Source: Pseudomonas entomophila L48 (GTDB lineage: Bacteria > Pseudomonadota > Gammaproteobacteria > Pseudomonadales > Pseudomonadaceae). From it: a DNA stretch of 64,000 nt. The translations under genes and the position numbers were made by a program. The stretch's first letter is position 1. The number at the start of each line of letters is the position of its first letter. Under the pieces are notes generated by a model that had not been told where the DNA came from, made no database searches, and saw only the letters and a list, made by a program, of their open reading frames with translations. The stretch covers positions 3,052,501-3,116,500 of the forward strand of contig NC_008027.1 in assembly GCF_000026105.1 (NCBI RefSeq), written 5' to 3'. This document shows positions 45,909 through 55,800 of this stretch, piece after piece.

Positions 45909-47477
45909 CTATGCAAACCGAGCCATGGCTTTGAACAGCAGAACATCCAGCGGCATATAGAACAGGTGGACGACCACCAGCAGGATAGCCACCAGCAGGA
46001 TACCCACGCTGACCAGCATCACCCGCCATTTCCTGCGCCGAGCCAGATCCGCCTGAGTGGAGATGTAGGGAACAGCAACCAGCACACGTTTACCCAGGAC
46101 GCTCTCCAAGGCCCCCACACCGCGTATGCGCTGGTTCAGCAACTCCAGCAGCATGACCAATGCACCACCACCAGCCGGTGCCAGCACCAGGCCAAGGGCG
46201 ACGATTTTCTTGCGATTGGGCTTGACCGGCTTCTCGGGCATCAGCGGGGGTTCGAGCAGCACGAAGCGTTCAGCCTTGTTTTCCTGCTCCAGGCTCTCGG
46301 TGATCTTGGCGCCCATTTCCTTGGCGCGGATCTCCTCGTACTTCTTGCGTGCGTTGTCGTGATCGCGCATCAAGGTGACCAGGCCACGTTCGACCTGTGG
46401 CGCTTCGAGGATCTGCGCCTCGTAGCTCTCCATCTTCTTGGTCAGCTCGCGCTTCTGCTGGGCCAACGAAGCGATCGTGTCCTGCGCAGCGACAATCTTG
46501 GCCCGGGCGCGGGCCACGTCGAGGCTGACCGATGCCGCCGCCAGGCCCTTGCCGTCGGTGGCACCCTCAAGCGCTTGGATCTTGCGCTGAATCGCGACTA
46601 CGTCTGGGTGTGCCGGGGTGTATTTGGTCAGCAACCGGGTGTACTCGGCCTTGAGGCTGCCCAGATCCTGCGGCTGCTCGGCGGCCGAGGGGCGAGTGCC
46701 GTCGGGGCGAGTGGCCAGACCCGCGTTCGCCGCCGAGAGTTCGAGTTCCAGGTAGCGCAGCTCTTCCTGGGCATTCTTGTAGTCGCGATCCACTTCCCGG
46801 AACTCCAGCTCCGAGCGTGACAACATGCTCATGCGCAGTGACTGATTCTCGGGCAAGGCATTGGCGTGAGCCTGTTTGAAGTCCGCCAGCTGGTTTTCCA
46901 GCGTGGCCAACTCGCTACCCAGCTTGTCGGCTTCCTGAGTCAGGAATTCGGTGGTTTCACTGGCGCGCTCGGTACGCTGCTTCATGTTCTCGTTGAGGAA
47001 CAGCGTCACCAGCTCGTTGGCCACTTCCTTGGCGACTTCCGGACGCTTGTGCTCGAACGACACGCTGAACGCCACGGTGGTCTCGCCCCGCCCCTTGACG
47101 AAGGTGCTGAGGGTGGTCACGACGATGGCGTTGCGCATCTGGTCGATCTTGTCGGCTTCGCTGAATTGCCGGCCCTTGTCAGCGAACAGGTTGTACTTGT
47201 CGATGATCTGCAGCAGGTTCTCGCGGGTCATGACCCGTTGGCGAATGACCTCGATGCGCTCATCGGCGAAGCTGTTGTTGTTGGCCGACACCAGCTCCGG
47301 CGAGATCTGCTGCGACTCGACCAGGATGGTGCCGGTCGATTGATAGACCGGCGGCACGGTGACCGCCACACCCACCGTCGCCGCCAGTATGACCACCGCC
47401 GTTACCCCCAGTAGCAGGGCCCGGTCCTTGATGATGGCGATGTAGTCTTTCAGGGACAGTTCGTATTCAGATTTCAT
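45909..47477 (-). CDS. Wzz/GNVR chain-length determinant protein
   Basis: A 522-residue inner-membrane co-polymerase. An N-terminal Wzz domain (SLKDYIAIIKDRALLLGVTA with TM1 near residues 18-40) is followed by a long periplasmic coiled coil (about 170-400), the GNVR-type region ending in LLEPPLMPEKPVKPNRKKIV, and two C-terminal helices, the last near residues 488-510. The ATG at 47477 (MKSEYEL) is preferred. It activates the downstream kinase and controls polysaccharide length. It lies 21 bases after the barrel gene and 11 before the kinase gene. Confidence 0.9.
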   Translation of the reverse strand: MKSEYELSLKDYIAIIKDRALLLGVTAVVILAATVGVAVTVPPVYQSTGTILVESQQISPELVSANNNSFADERIEVIRQRVMTRENLLQIIDKYNLFADKGRQFSEADKIDQMRNAIVVTTLSTFVKGRGETTVAFSVSFEHKRPEVAKEVANELVTLFLNENMKQRTERASETTEFLTQEADKLGSELATLENQLADFKQAHANALPENQSLRMSMLSRSELEFREVDRDYKNAQEELRYLELELSAANAGLATRPDGTRPSAAEQPQDLGSLKAEYTRLLTKYTPAHPDVVAIQRKIQALEGATDGKGLAAASVSLDVARARAKIVAAQDTIASLAQQKRELTKKMESYEAQILEAPQVERGLVTLMRDHDNARKKYEEIRAKEMGAKITESLEQENKAERFVLLEPPLMPEKPVKPNRKKIVALGLVLAPAGGGALVMLLELLNQRIRGVGALESVLGKRVLVAVPYISTQADLARRRKWRVMLVSVGILLVAILLVVVHLFYMPLDVLLFKAMARFA

Positions 47478-47498
47478 GGCGGCCACCCAACTGAGGAT

Positions 47499-48614
47499 TC
47501 AGAGGTCGGGAAATCTATAAGTCAGCGTCAGTCCAGCGATCGTAGCTTGGGCATCGGGCGAGCCATTTTGTTGGCGCTCCTTGTACATCAACGATAGGCG
47601 CAGATCCCAAAAAGGCGAGAATTGTCGACTACCCCAGATGCTGTAAGTCTGCAGCGTGTTCGGCGTCTGCCCCTTGCTGTCCTGCCAGGCTGCGTCGACA
47701 CCCACGCGGTTGAGCTCGCTGAGCGCGTAGCTCCAACTGCCCCGGATCATGTCCAGTTCGGCGAAACCGCCCTCGGCGCTGGCGACGGTGCTGCGCTCGG
47801 CACTGAGGCTGGCATCGGTGCGCAGGCCCCGGTAATTGAGCAACACACCACCTTCTCCGCGGCGCTGGCCAGAGCCGGATACCTGGCTGACGCCAAGATG
47901 AACGACGGTTTCCAGTTGATCGGAGAACTGATACTTCATGCCGATGGTCGGCGTGTAACTGTTGGTGGCCACAGCCCCCGCGCTGGTCTGCTCCGGCTCA
48001 TAGCGCCGTACCCGCATGCTGGTGAAGACGTCGGTGCGTTCGCTCCAGGCATAGGTGTACTTGAGCGTGTTCGCGTACTCGTCGAAACCGGTCAGTGACG
48101 GGATGTCATAGCGTGCGTGGTTGTAGGTGGTTTCGTTGTCCAGGGTGCCCCGCTCGCTGAGCGCATAGCTCCAGTCCGCAGTTAGCGTGCTCAGCTTCTG
48201 CGTGCCATCGGTGGTGACCACGCCGGTATCCAGCACGGTGCCGGAGAGTGTCGAGCTCTCGATGTACTGCCCACTCAAGCCGAAATGCCCGCGCTCGGTC
48301 TCCCGCCGCCAGCCCAGGCTGAGGTCGGGGTCCTCGCGATTGCCCAGCACGCTGGTGTCGGAGGAATGCAGCACGTGCGCCCCCAGCCCCAACCGCCACT
48401 CATCGCGGTCGAAGGTGCCGACCAGGCTATAACGTGGCTCGATGATCGTTCGCATCACACCCTTCTCGTCCGAGGTCAGGAGCAATGGGTTGCTGTCGTA
48501 CTCGACGGTCGTGGGGACCACGACCGAGGATTGCCAGATGGACGCTTGGGCCAAGCCCGTGTACGGCAACATCAGTAACGCTGTTGCAACACTTGTTGTT
48601 CGAATAATAGGCAC
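47499..48614 (-). CDS. EpsL-like outer-membrane barrel of the exopolysaccharide locus
   Basis: A 371-residue protein with a signal peptide (cut near AQA, residue 24) and alternating strands to the end (EWRLGLGAHVLHSSD, NTLKYTYAWSERTDVF, TLTYRFPDL). The C-terminus is typical of outer-membrane barrels. The pattern agrees with the putative beta-barrel family (BBP2/EpsL) found in exopolysaccharide loci. It is a candidate outer-membrane porin for polymer export. It is the second gene of the export operon. Confidence 0.8.
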   Translation of the reverse strand: MPIIRTTSVATALLMLPYTGLAQASIWQSSVVVPTTVEYDSNPLLLTSDEKGVMRTIIEPRYSLVGTFDRDEWRLGLGAHVLHSSDTSVLGNREDPDLSLGWRRETERGHFGLSGQYIESSTLSGTVLDTGVVTTDGTQKLSTLTADWSYALSERGTLDNETTYNHARYDIPSLTGFDEYANTLKYTYAWSERTDVFTSMRVRRYEPEQTSAGAVATNSYTPTIGMKYQFSDQLETVVHLGVSQVSGSGQRRGEGGVLLNYRGLRTDASLSAERSTVASAEGGFAELDMIRGSWSYALSELNRVGVDAAWQDSKGQTPNTLQTYSIWGSRQFSPFWDLRLSLMYKERQQNGSPDAQATIAGLTLTYRFPDL

Positions 48615-48641
48615 TATGCGGTCTTAATAAGTCGAGCAGGC

Positions 48642-49199
48642 TCATGGGACGACCAAGGTGTCGCCCGCCTGGAGTTGAAAGTTGGTGGAAAGGTCACGGC
48701 CGGAAACCAGGTCCTTGTAACGTACCGGCAGCACTTTTTGGTCGTTGCCCTGGATGCGGATAACCTTGATGTCGCTTACGTCCGCGAATTTGTCCAGTCC
48801 GCCCGACAGGCTCAACGCCTGGAGCACGGCGGTCGGCCCAGCCATCGGTACAGGGCCCGGTTTGATGACTTTGCCCTGGACATAGACGACATTGCCGGCC
48901 GGGTTGATGATGTCGACACTGACATTCGGCTCGGCAAGGTAGGTTTTAAGCTTGACGCTGATCTTCTGTGCGGCCGTTGCAGCATCCAGCCCGGCTACAT
49001 CGACTCGGCCAGCCAATGGGAAGGTGATGCTGCCATCGGGAAGCACGGTGGTTTCCCGCCGCAGGGTATCCTCCTGCCAGACGGAAATCAGCACCTTATC
49101 ACCGGGGCTCAACAGGTAAGGGGTTGTCGGTTCGTTGGCGCCAGATGCACCAGACCACAGCATCAGCACGCCCAGCAGGGTAAGCAGCAAACGCACCAT
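48642..49199 (-). CDS. Wza/EpsE-like polysaccharide export protein
   Basis: A 185-residue periplasmic/outer-membrane protein. The polysaccharide-export domain starts YLLSPGDKVLISVWQEDTL and continues TTVLPDGSITFPLAGRVDVA; an SLBB-like part follows with NVVYVQGKVIKPGPVP. The ATG at 49199 follows GGAGGG and gives a signal peptide cut near ASG. There is no lipobox Cys, unlike E. coli Wza, and the protein is short, as in many EpsE-type exporters. First gene of the Wza-barrel-Wzz-kinase operon. Confidence 0.88.
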   Translation of the reverse strand: MVRLLLTLLGVLMLWSGASGANEPTTPYLLSPGDKVLISVWQEDTLRRETTVLPDGSITFPLAGRVDVAGLDAATAAQKISVKLKTYLAEPNVSVDIINPAGNVVYVQGKVIKPGPVPMAGPTAVLQALSLSGGLDKFADVSDIKVIRIQGNDQKVLPVRYKDLVSGRDLSTNFQLQAGDTLVVP

Positions 49200-49513
49200 G
49201 AGGGGTCCCTCCGGCCAACGGGTGGCCATGCAAAAGAGCACTGAACGAGAACAGCACACTACCTCTTCGCTCCGCTTCGCAGCCACACGGCTCGCTGCGG
49301 TGACCCCGATCATCCTGGAGGTCCGCTTGCCAGTTCAGCCACCACCCGAAAGTTATGGTGATGGCTGTTGATGCTGGCTAGTGGAATATAGCAATCGCCC
49401 GGGAATTCTCAAGCGCTTGACAGTACTGTCGGTCAGCCTTGACCGTCGATTTGCTGACACCAGCCTGGGAAGGTGCTTGGATCGGGTCAAGCTCAAGCCT
49501 TCCAGGCAGGCCG
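49200..49513. other. Non-coding leader of the polysaccharide export operon
   Basis: About 310 bases without a credible gene on either strand. It should hold the promoter of the Wza-like operon on the minus strand, but I could not fix a clear -35/-10 or -24/-12 pair by eye. Confidence 0.5.
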
Positions 49514-49690
49514 TCAGATCCGTTTTCTATTCGCTACCGCGACAAAACCGATGACGGCGAAGCCAAACAGCCAACCTGCCGTCGCCAGAGGAATGACACT
49601 GGACTGATTGATATAAGAATCGGCCGCTCGCGCTGCGCCACTAATAAGCACCAACAGGAAAATCGACTTGATGAACAGTGTCGAGCGCAT
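49514..49690 (-). CDS. Tiny secreted protein with PEP-CTERM-like tail
   Basis: A 58-residue protein from the ATG at 49690, behind an exceptionally strong AGGAGGGG ribosome site. An N-terminal signal peptide (cut near ARA, residue 23) is followed by only about ten polar residues and then VIPLATAGWLFGFAVIGFVA and an NRKRI basic end. That is the tripartite plan of PEP-CTERM/VPLPA sorting signals: a Pro-containing motif, a hydrophobic helix and a basic cluster, which exosortases recognise. It has little else, so the mature peptide would be very small. It sits directly upstream of the exopolysaccharide export genes, on the same strand. No exosortase gene is in the window. Confidence 0.7.
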   Translation of the reverse strand: MRSTLFIKSIFLLVLISGAARAADSYINQSSVIPLATAGWLFGFAVIGFVAVANRKRI

Positions 49691-49741
49691 ATTCCCCTCC
49701 TGGAAAGAGGACAACCGTTGTAAGTGAGCGGTAGTTTCCAT

Positions 49742-50123
49742 CGCTGGTAAATTGAGCTTATGGGCACAATGACATTACGTCAACGATCCGGCACCATAAT
49801 AAAAATCAATCGGACATCATCGCGCTCGTCAAAATCCCGCCAACAAATAATGCAACTGTCTTTCCACACATTCAACGCATGAGTCTTTTGATGAATACCA
49901 AAGCAATTAAGCATTCAAACACTTTTGCGTAGCAATCCTGCCAAAGGTATGTCGTTATGATCCTTGCTTGCCGCCGTACAGAACACAACACAGTGTTTCA
50001 TCGGCGAGCATCCAGCGAGAATGATTTTGCTTTCCGCTCATTATTTGACACGTTGCTGCCGCCATTGAAACACGTGCAAGAATCCGGCCTGTTCATGCTT
50101 CAGGCGCTAACAACACAAGCGTC
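49742..50123. other. AT-rich non-coding region
   Basis: About 380 bases of noticeably lower GC between the GT61 gene and the tiny PEP-CTERM-like gene. The only frame (49957-50214, plus) runs into the antisense of the glycosyltransferase gene and has no family features. It probably contains the promoter for the tiny gene. Confidence 0.5.
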
Positions 50124-51242
50124 TCAGGATGGCAAAAGGTCCAATGTGCGTTCGACCTCGTCGATATCGATCCTGAAACCTTCGCCTTCCGGTACGCCGA
50201 CCACGAAGGCATAGTGCTGATGGTCCCGGTCGGTCAGGTACTTGTAGTAACTGACAAAACGGTTGGGGGGCTGCAACGCCAGCAAGGTGCAGCCTGCCTG
50301 CATGACGTTGACGCCATGGACCAGCTGGCTCCCTTCGACGCCGATCACCACCCGCGCCCCCGCACAGGCCGCGATGATGGTCGGGACATCGTTCTTCATC
50401 GGATCGATGACCCGAAAACCCCGGTGTTTGCGCAGGTGCTCGGCAATCTCCAGCTCGTTGCGCAGCAAACGCAGGTCACCGTCACTACCGCGCAGGATGA
50501 ATACGCCGGGATGCGGCGCATGCGCCACATGCGACAGCAGTTTGTCGCCCATGGCCCGGTAGCGCAGGTGTCGACTGCAGTTATTGCTCAGGTCGTCGAA
50601 CAACACCAGTTCGCGGATGAACGCGCTGCGCAGCCGCAGTGGCTGCATCCCCAGCCAGTCTTCGTAGGCCGGCCCTTGGGTGAACAGTGGAAATCGCTTG
50701 GATGGCGCGGTAGTGATCGGAACACCCTCCTCGCATGCAAGGGCGTAGGTCGGGCAGTCTTCCATCAGCCAGGTACCGAACCAGGTATTGCCGTTCTGCG
50801 TGCAGTAGGCCGCCGCCCGTTCAAGCTCATGCTCGACGATGATCCGCGGGAACGTGCTCGGTTTCAGCGACAGCCAGTGGCTGGCTTCACCCTTGTACAG
50901 GGCGCCGTCGACCAACCAGACATCCTTGATCAGGTAGCCCCGTGTCGGGCCTTGCTCCGTGGTGATGCCCCCTTCCATGGTGCGCCCGGGGTGCACATAG
51001 GGGTAGAAGCGCTTGCCCTCCCAACCGGTCACCCGCTCCATCTGGTTGGGCAGGTAGAACGCCGGGGGCGAGAGCGTGGTTTCGCCCGGGGCAATGTCCC
51101 AGCTTTTAGCCGCCACGCGCTTGATGTCCAGGTCCGCCTTGCGTGCGAGGCGCTTCCTCGCCATGTACCTGTAGGCAGCGAGGGTCCAGGCCTGCCGACT
51201 GGCTACGGGCACTTCGCCGAGCTTCGTGATATCGCTTTCCAT
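50124..51242 (-). CDS. Family 61 glycosyltransferase
   Basis: A 372-residue protein of the DUF563/GT61 type. The core is the C-terminal half: VFILRGSDGDLRLLRNELEI, then FRVIDPMKNDVPTIIAACAG, and the hallmark VVIGVEGSQLVHGVNVMQAG, the nucleotide-sugar site with its acceptor-side His. GT61 enzymes add pentoses or hexoses to glycans. It lies upstream of the polysaccharide export genes and 45 bases after the FemAB/GNAT-like gene on the same strand, which suggests one transcription unit. Soluble, no signal peptide. Confidence 0.82.
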   Translation of the reverse strand: MESDITKLGEVPVASRQAWTLAAYRYMARKRLARKADLDIKRVAAKSWDIAPGETTLSPPAFYLPNQMERVTGWEGKRFYPYVHPGRTMEGGITTEQGPTRGYLIKDVWLVDGALYKGEASHWLSLKPSTFPRIIVEHELERAAAYCTQNGNTWFGTWLMEDCPTYALACEEGVPITTAPSKRFPLFTQGPAYEDWLGMQPLRLRSAFIRELVLFDDLSNNCSRHLRYRAMGDKLLSHVAHAPHPGVFILRGSDGDLRLLRNELEIAEHLRKHRGFRVIDPMKNDVPTIIAACAGARVVIGVEGSQLVHGVNVMQAGCTLLALQPPNRFVSYYKYLTDRDHQHYAFVVGVPEGEGFRIDIDEVERTLDLLPS

Positions 51243-51287
51243 GAGGCGTCCTCCCTTGAGGATGGCGTCGGTGTGCCGGCGCTGGGC

Positions 51288-52442
51288 TCAGTTGGAAAAG
51301 ATGCGTTCCATCGAGGGGGGCGACTGCAAATTGGCGTAACGCGTGCGCAGGGTCTCGAGGAACTGCTCGCCAGCGCGACCCGCGCCGTAGAGGTAGATCT
51401 TGTGCAGGCCGCCAAAGACCATTTCGTGATAACGGTCGGCGACTTCCTCGTCACTGGCTTCATCCGGCAACCCCAGGTGAAGTGTCAACTTGCTGCCTTC
51501 CACGGCGAACAGCGGCGTGTCCCAGAGGAACTGCGCCACGCCGGTCTTGGGCAGGCGCACGAACATGTAGGCGTGATTGCCCAGTGAGTCGATGTCGCCA
51601 CCACGCCTTCTCTTCCACTTCAACAAGCCATCATCCGGCCGGGCCAGGCATAGGCCAATGTCGTAGTAGTCGAAACCGTGCTCCAAAGCCCACTCCAGCG
51701 CCATGAAGGTGGTGATGGAGTTGACCTCGCGCAAGCGCTTGGCATCCGAAAACACCGCCTCGCAATAGCCGAAGCGTAAGGTGCTCCAGTACCGTTTGCC
51801 GCCCCGGGTGATCTCGCACCCCAGGTGGCAGGCCACCACCGCCCCCTCGAAGGTGATCAGGTCCAACCGCCCTACCCCCTTGGCCAGGCGAAATACGTCG
51901 TCGGTGGGAAACTGCGCCGCATGGATACCCTGGCGTGCCGTGGCATAAGGCCGCAGCAGTTCCCTGTCGGCCATGGCGATCTCTTCATCGTCAAGGGTCT
52001 GGCGCATCTGGTACAGCGGCCGGTGCTTGCGAATGCTGCGACGCAGTTCGCTGTCGTAACGGGCGGTTATCTCGTCGAGGGAACGCCCCAGGGGCACCAC
52101 GGCACTCAGGTAATGAGGCACGTTCAACGCCCCTGACGTGGGCATTTCACTGACCACGACCACATGACCGGATGCAGTCGAGCGACTTTCGCCTTCCGCG
52201 ACCGGCACATCCCCATGGGATTTGCCGCCAATCAGCAACTTGGCCATGGCCCGTTGTTGTTTTCTACCGATGTAGAGAATCTCGTAGGGGCTTTCCTGCT
52301 GCAACTTGAACCTGGCGACTTCCCAACGCCAGAAGCAGGCGCGACTGAGCAGATCCCGCAGTTTGTTAGAAGCATTTCTTATTTCGTAGCGCAGGGAAGG
52401 TGATAGAAGTGTCCGGGCAATGGCCGCCAAGTGCGCTTTCAT
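51288..52442 (-). CDS. FemAB/GNAT-like acyltransferase in exopolysaccharide locus
   Basis: A 384-residue protein. The ATG at 52442 is preferred over 52460 because GGAGA sits at good spacing before it. The GNAT-like half contains IHAAQFPTDDVFRLAKGVGR, AVVACHLGCEI and EHGFDYYDIGLCLARPDDG, which match the FemAB-type N-acyltransferases seen with exopolysaccharide genes (PEP-CTERM-associated FemAB proteins are the closest plan I know). It could acylate the sugar or lipid-linked precursor. No signal peptide; the first gene of the minus-strand cluster. Confidence 0.65.
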   Translation of the reverse strand: MKAHLAAIARTLLSPSLRYEIRNASNKLRDLLSRACFWRWEVARFKLQQESPYEILYIGRKQQRAMAKLLIGGKSHGDVPVAEGESRSTASGHVVVVSEMPTSGALNVPHYLSAVVPLGRSLDEITARYDSELRRSIRKHRPLYQMRQTLDDEEIAMADRELLRPYATARQGIHAAQFPTDDVFRLAKGVGRLDLITFEGAVVACHLGCEITRGGKRYWSTLRFGYCEAVFSDAKRLREVNSITTFMALEWALEHGFDYYDIGLCLARPDDGLLKWKRRRGGDIDSLGNHAYMFVRLPKTGVAQFLWDTPLFAVEGSKLTLHLGLPDEASDEEVADRYHEMVFGGLHKIYLYGAGRAGEQFLETLRTRYANLQSPPSMERIFSN

Positions 52443-52460
52443 GTCTTCTCCGATGTCCAT

Positions 52461-52809
52461 GCATGCTGCCGGTGGGGCAGATCAGAAAAAGTGGCTTACC
52501 CTTGGATATCGCACGTAATTCTTTGATAAACATGACAAACACTTAGCAAGCTGCTCACATCCAGTAACAAGTAAAGATGCGCGACTCGACCTTGGCAAGC
52601 GGCCAATTGACATCAATGCTGGTTTTTTAATGACGTCAATTTTTTTATCAGAGCGCTCGTGATTGTAAAACCACCGCTTATAACTACTGCTTCGGTAGAG
52701 GTAACGTTTCCCTTATCACGTCCAAGACTGAAAACACCCAGCGTTATGTGCTGCGGGTACACGAGGCGGATGGTGTCTGCTTGCCGCTTCCTTTTACAGG
52801 AGCAGCACA
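52461..52809. other. AT-rich intergenic region upstream of the first LRR gene
   Basis: About 350 bases with visibly lower GC between the divergent FemAB-like gene and the LRR gene. It should hold both promoters. A hairpin with a T-tract lies at 52606-52647. No supported coding frame. Confidence 0.5.
52606..52647 (+). terminator. Orphan terminator-like hairpin
   Basis: ATTGACATCA pairs with TGACGTCAAT (one mismatch) around a 15-base loop and is followed by TTTTTTTA. There is no protein gene upstream on this strand for more than seven kilobases, so it may end a small RNA or a leader. The long loop lowers confidence. Confidence 0.4.
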
Positions 52810-55800
52810 ATGCCGAACGACATCCCCCATCAGTTGCTGTTGCAGCAACGTTTGCCCACCTGGGCACACCAGGCCACCGCCAAGCAGTGGCGGCTCCTCA
52901 CGAATGCCCTGGCACCCGTGCAGGGCACCACCGAACAACCCCCAGGCTGGTTCGCCAACGCGGCCCCGGACCTGCGCGAGCAGTTACAGGCCAGCCAATC
53001 CCGTCTCGTCCGATCCCAGCAAGCCCTGGCACGGGCGATCAAACCTCTGCGTCAGATCAGCGAGTTCGCCGAGCCGCTGCTTGCAGACCGCTTGCACACG
53101 GAGCACGGTTTCGACCACCCACTGCGCAATACCGAGCTGATCCGCATCCATCACCGCTGGACCCACCAGGTGGATGTCGCTCACCACGAGCGCAGCACGC
53201 TGCTCGAAGCCGCCCTGCACAACTTTGCCGACAACCTCACCTTCAGCCGTGACAGCGCACTGGCACCCAGCGAAGGCATCCAGGTGCACAAGACCACCGT
53301 GACCGGCCAGACCACGCTCGGTGACAGCGAAACCTGGGTGGACGTCGCCATGGCGTCGGAAACCTACACGATTGCCGCCCTGGGGCTGTCACCGGAGGAC
53401 TTCGCCCGGACGTGCCGCGAGCTGGACCTGGGTCAACGCTACCAGGATCACCTGGCGTCTGTGTTCGCGCCATCCAAGGTTGCCAAGCTCTCTAAGCAGG
53501 TCTACAGGGACCAACTGCGCCTTGCAGCGGACATCGGCTTCCTGCGCCATCGCCTGACAGGGGCCGCGCTGGACACGCTCAAGACGCTGCTCGACAGCGG
53601 CACCTCCCTGCCTTGTACCCGGCTGAGCCTGTTCGACATCCCCCTGCATGAAGTCCTGATCATGGATGCCGGCGAATCCGGCCTGCTGGTCAGCCTCCCC
53701 GGACAGGACCAGGCGCTTCGCCAGTTCACCGGCATGGACAGCGTACACGAGCAACTGTGCAATGACCTGCTCGATGCGGCGTTCCGCCAACGGTTCCTGG
53801 ACTACGTGCCCCGCCTGCAGCAGGCCACGTTTCTCGACCGCCTGCGGCAGAACCTCGATGCCAACGGCAAATCGCCAACCGACCAGCATTGGCCACGTCG
53901 CGCCCAGGCAGACCTGCATATGGCGCAGCTACCGGTAACAGGGGAGATTTTCGATTTTCTGCACAATGACCATGTAGCCCGTCTTCAGGCCGAGGCCCGG
54001 CTGTTTGCCGTACCCACCGCAGACGCGGATGAGCGGGAACGCAAGCGGCGCCTGGCGTTGTGGGAAAGCGCGGGCCTGGATGCGCTGATGATTGCCGGCT
54101 TCTTCGTTCCCGCCGTGGGTACGTTCATGCTGGCGGTCACCGCCTTCCAACTGCTTGATGAAGCCTACGAAGGCTACGAAGCCTGGCACGCAGGCGACCG
54201 CCATCTGGCCTTGCGCCATCTTGAAGCGGTGGGCCTGAACCTCGGCCTGATGGCCGGGCTGCATGTGGCCGGCAAGGTCTTGCCCAGGCTTTTCAACAGC
54301 CCGTTGCTCGAAGGCCTGGACCCGATAACCCTGGATGACGGCAGTCAGCGGCTGCGCAAACCCGATCTGGTCGCCTATCAAAGCCCGGTCGAGCTCCCTG
54401 ACACGGTGCGGCCCAACGCCAAGGGGCAGTACCTGCACCAAGGCCAGCATTTCATTCGTATCGAAGGAAGCACCTATCGCCAGGCGCTGGACAGCACTAC
54501 GGGACGCTGGCGAATCGTCCATCCGCAACAGGACGACGCCTACCGCCCCTGGCTCGAACACAACGATGAAGGTGCCTGGCACGTCGATCAGGAGGAACCT
54601 CAGCGCTGGAGTGATATCCAGTTACTCCGCCGCCTGGGGCCCGGACTTGGCCTGGAGGCATTCGACGACGCCGAACTGCTGGCGGCCCTGGACATCAGTG
54701 GCGTCGACCGCGCTCGACTTCAGGAAGTTTACTTGGCGAACCAGCCGACACCCGCTCTGCTGGCTGACACCCTGGTGCGAATGGAAATGGCCAGAGGCTT
54801 GCCCGAGCTGGGATCCGAAGCCCTTGAAAGCCTGTATGCAAGCCAGGCTGCAAGCACAATGGAACAGCAACTGATGCAGGCTTGTCCGCGCCTGACCACC
54901 CCATTGGCTCGAAGATTGGTGGCACGCCTGTCGGCGCAGGAACGCAGTGCCTGGGTCACGGGGGATCAACTGCCCCCATGGTTACTCACCCAGGCAGCCG
55001 AGACGCAAGGACAGCTACCGATCGTCCGCGCGATGGAAGGCCTTTACTACCCGGCCCTGACCAGCCCCGACAGCGAGCGCCTCATGCTGGATTGCCTGGA
55101 ACGATTGCCTGGCAACGCTGGCGAACTGCGCATTGAACTGCGCCAATCCCGACCGGACGGGAACCTGCTCGCCAGCACCGGGCCTGAGCAGGCGCGCTGG
55201 CGGCGCGTACTGATCAAGTCCGCCGACGGCTTCGAAGTCTACACAGGCGATCGGCCTGTCGCCGGCCGCCCACACCGTTCGCTGCTCGATGCGTTGCATG
55301 AAACCCTTCCCGAGGCCAAGCGCGAGTCATTGCAAGCGGACAGTTCCGAGGTCCTGGGCGGGCTGCTCAGGCAGCAGGCCGTGCAAGCGCGCGGTGACTG
55401 GCCACACCGTCTCTGGGGGCTGAAACGTCCATCGCCGCGCCCTGGCCTGCGCGGCGGAAAACCGCTGACGGCTCAACCGGTGCTGCAATCTCCACGCAAT
55501 GCATTGTTCGCCCGTTACCGCCGTCTTTACCCCAGGGTCAGCGACCGGCAGATCAGCCAGGTGTTTGCCAACTGGCGACAGCGGCTGATCGCGCCGCAAG
55601 CCGAACTGCTTGTCCGTGAACGCTCACTGCGCGACTTGCGTGAGCGATTGGGCGCCTGGGCAGGCGAGATACCGCGCCGCCGCCGCGCGGCACGTGCCAT
55701 CCTCAACGCCTGGCGGCGCAATACCTTTGCCTGGTTGATCGACGGACGGGCGCTGCATAGCCTCGACCTGTCCGGGCTGGCGCTTGAAAACCGTGACATC

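Noticed and set aside
49957..50214. 85-codon plus-strand frame in the AT-rich gap
   Set aside because: No ribosome site or homology pattern, and half of it is antisense to the GT61 gene.
52613..52867. 84-codon minus-strand frame upstream of the first LRR gene
   Set aside because: It covers the hairpin and the LRR gene start, with no ribosome site and no recognisable features.
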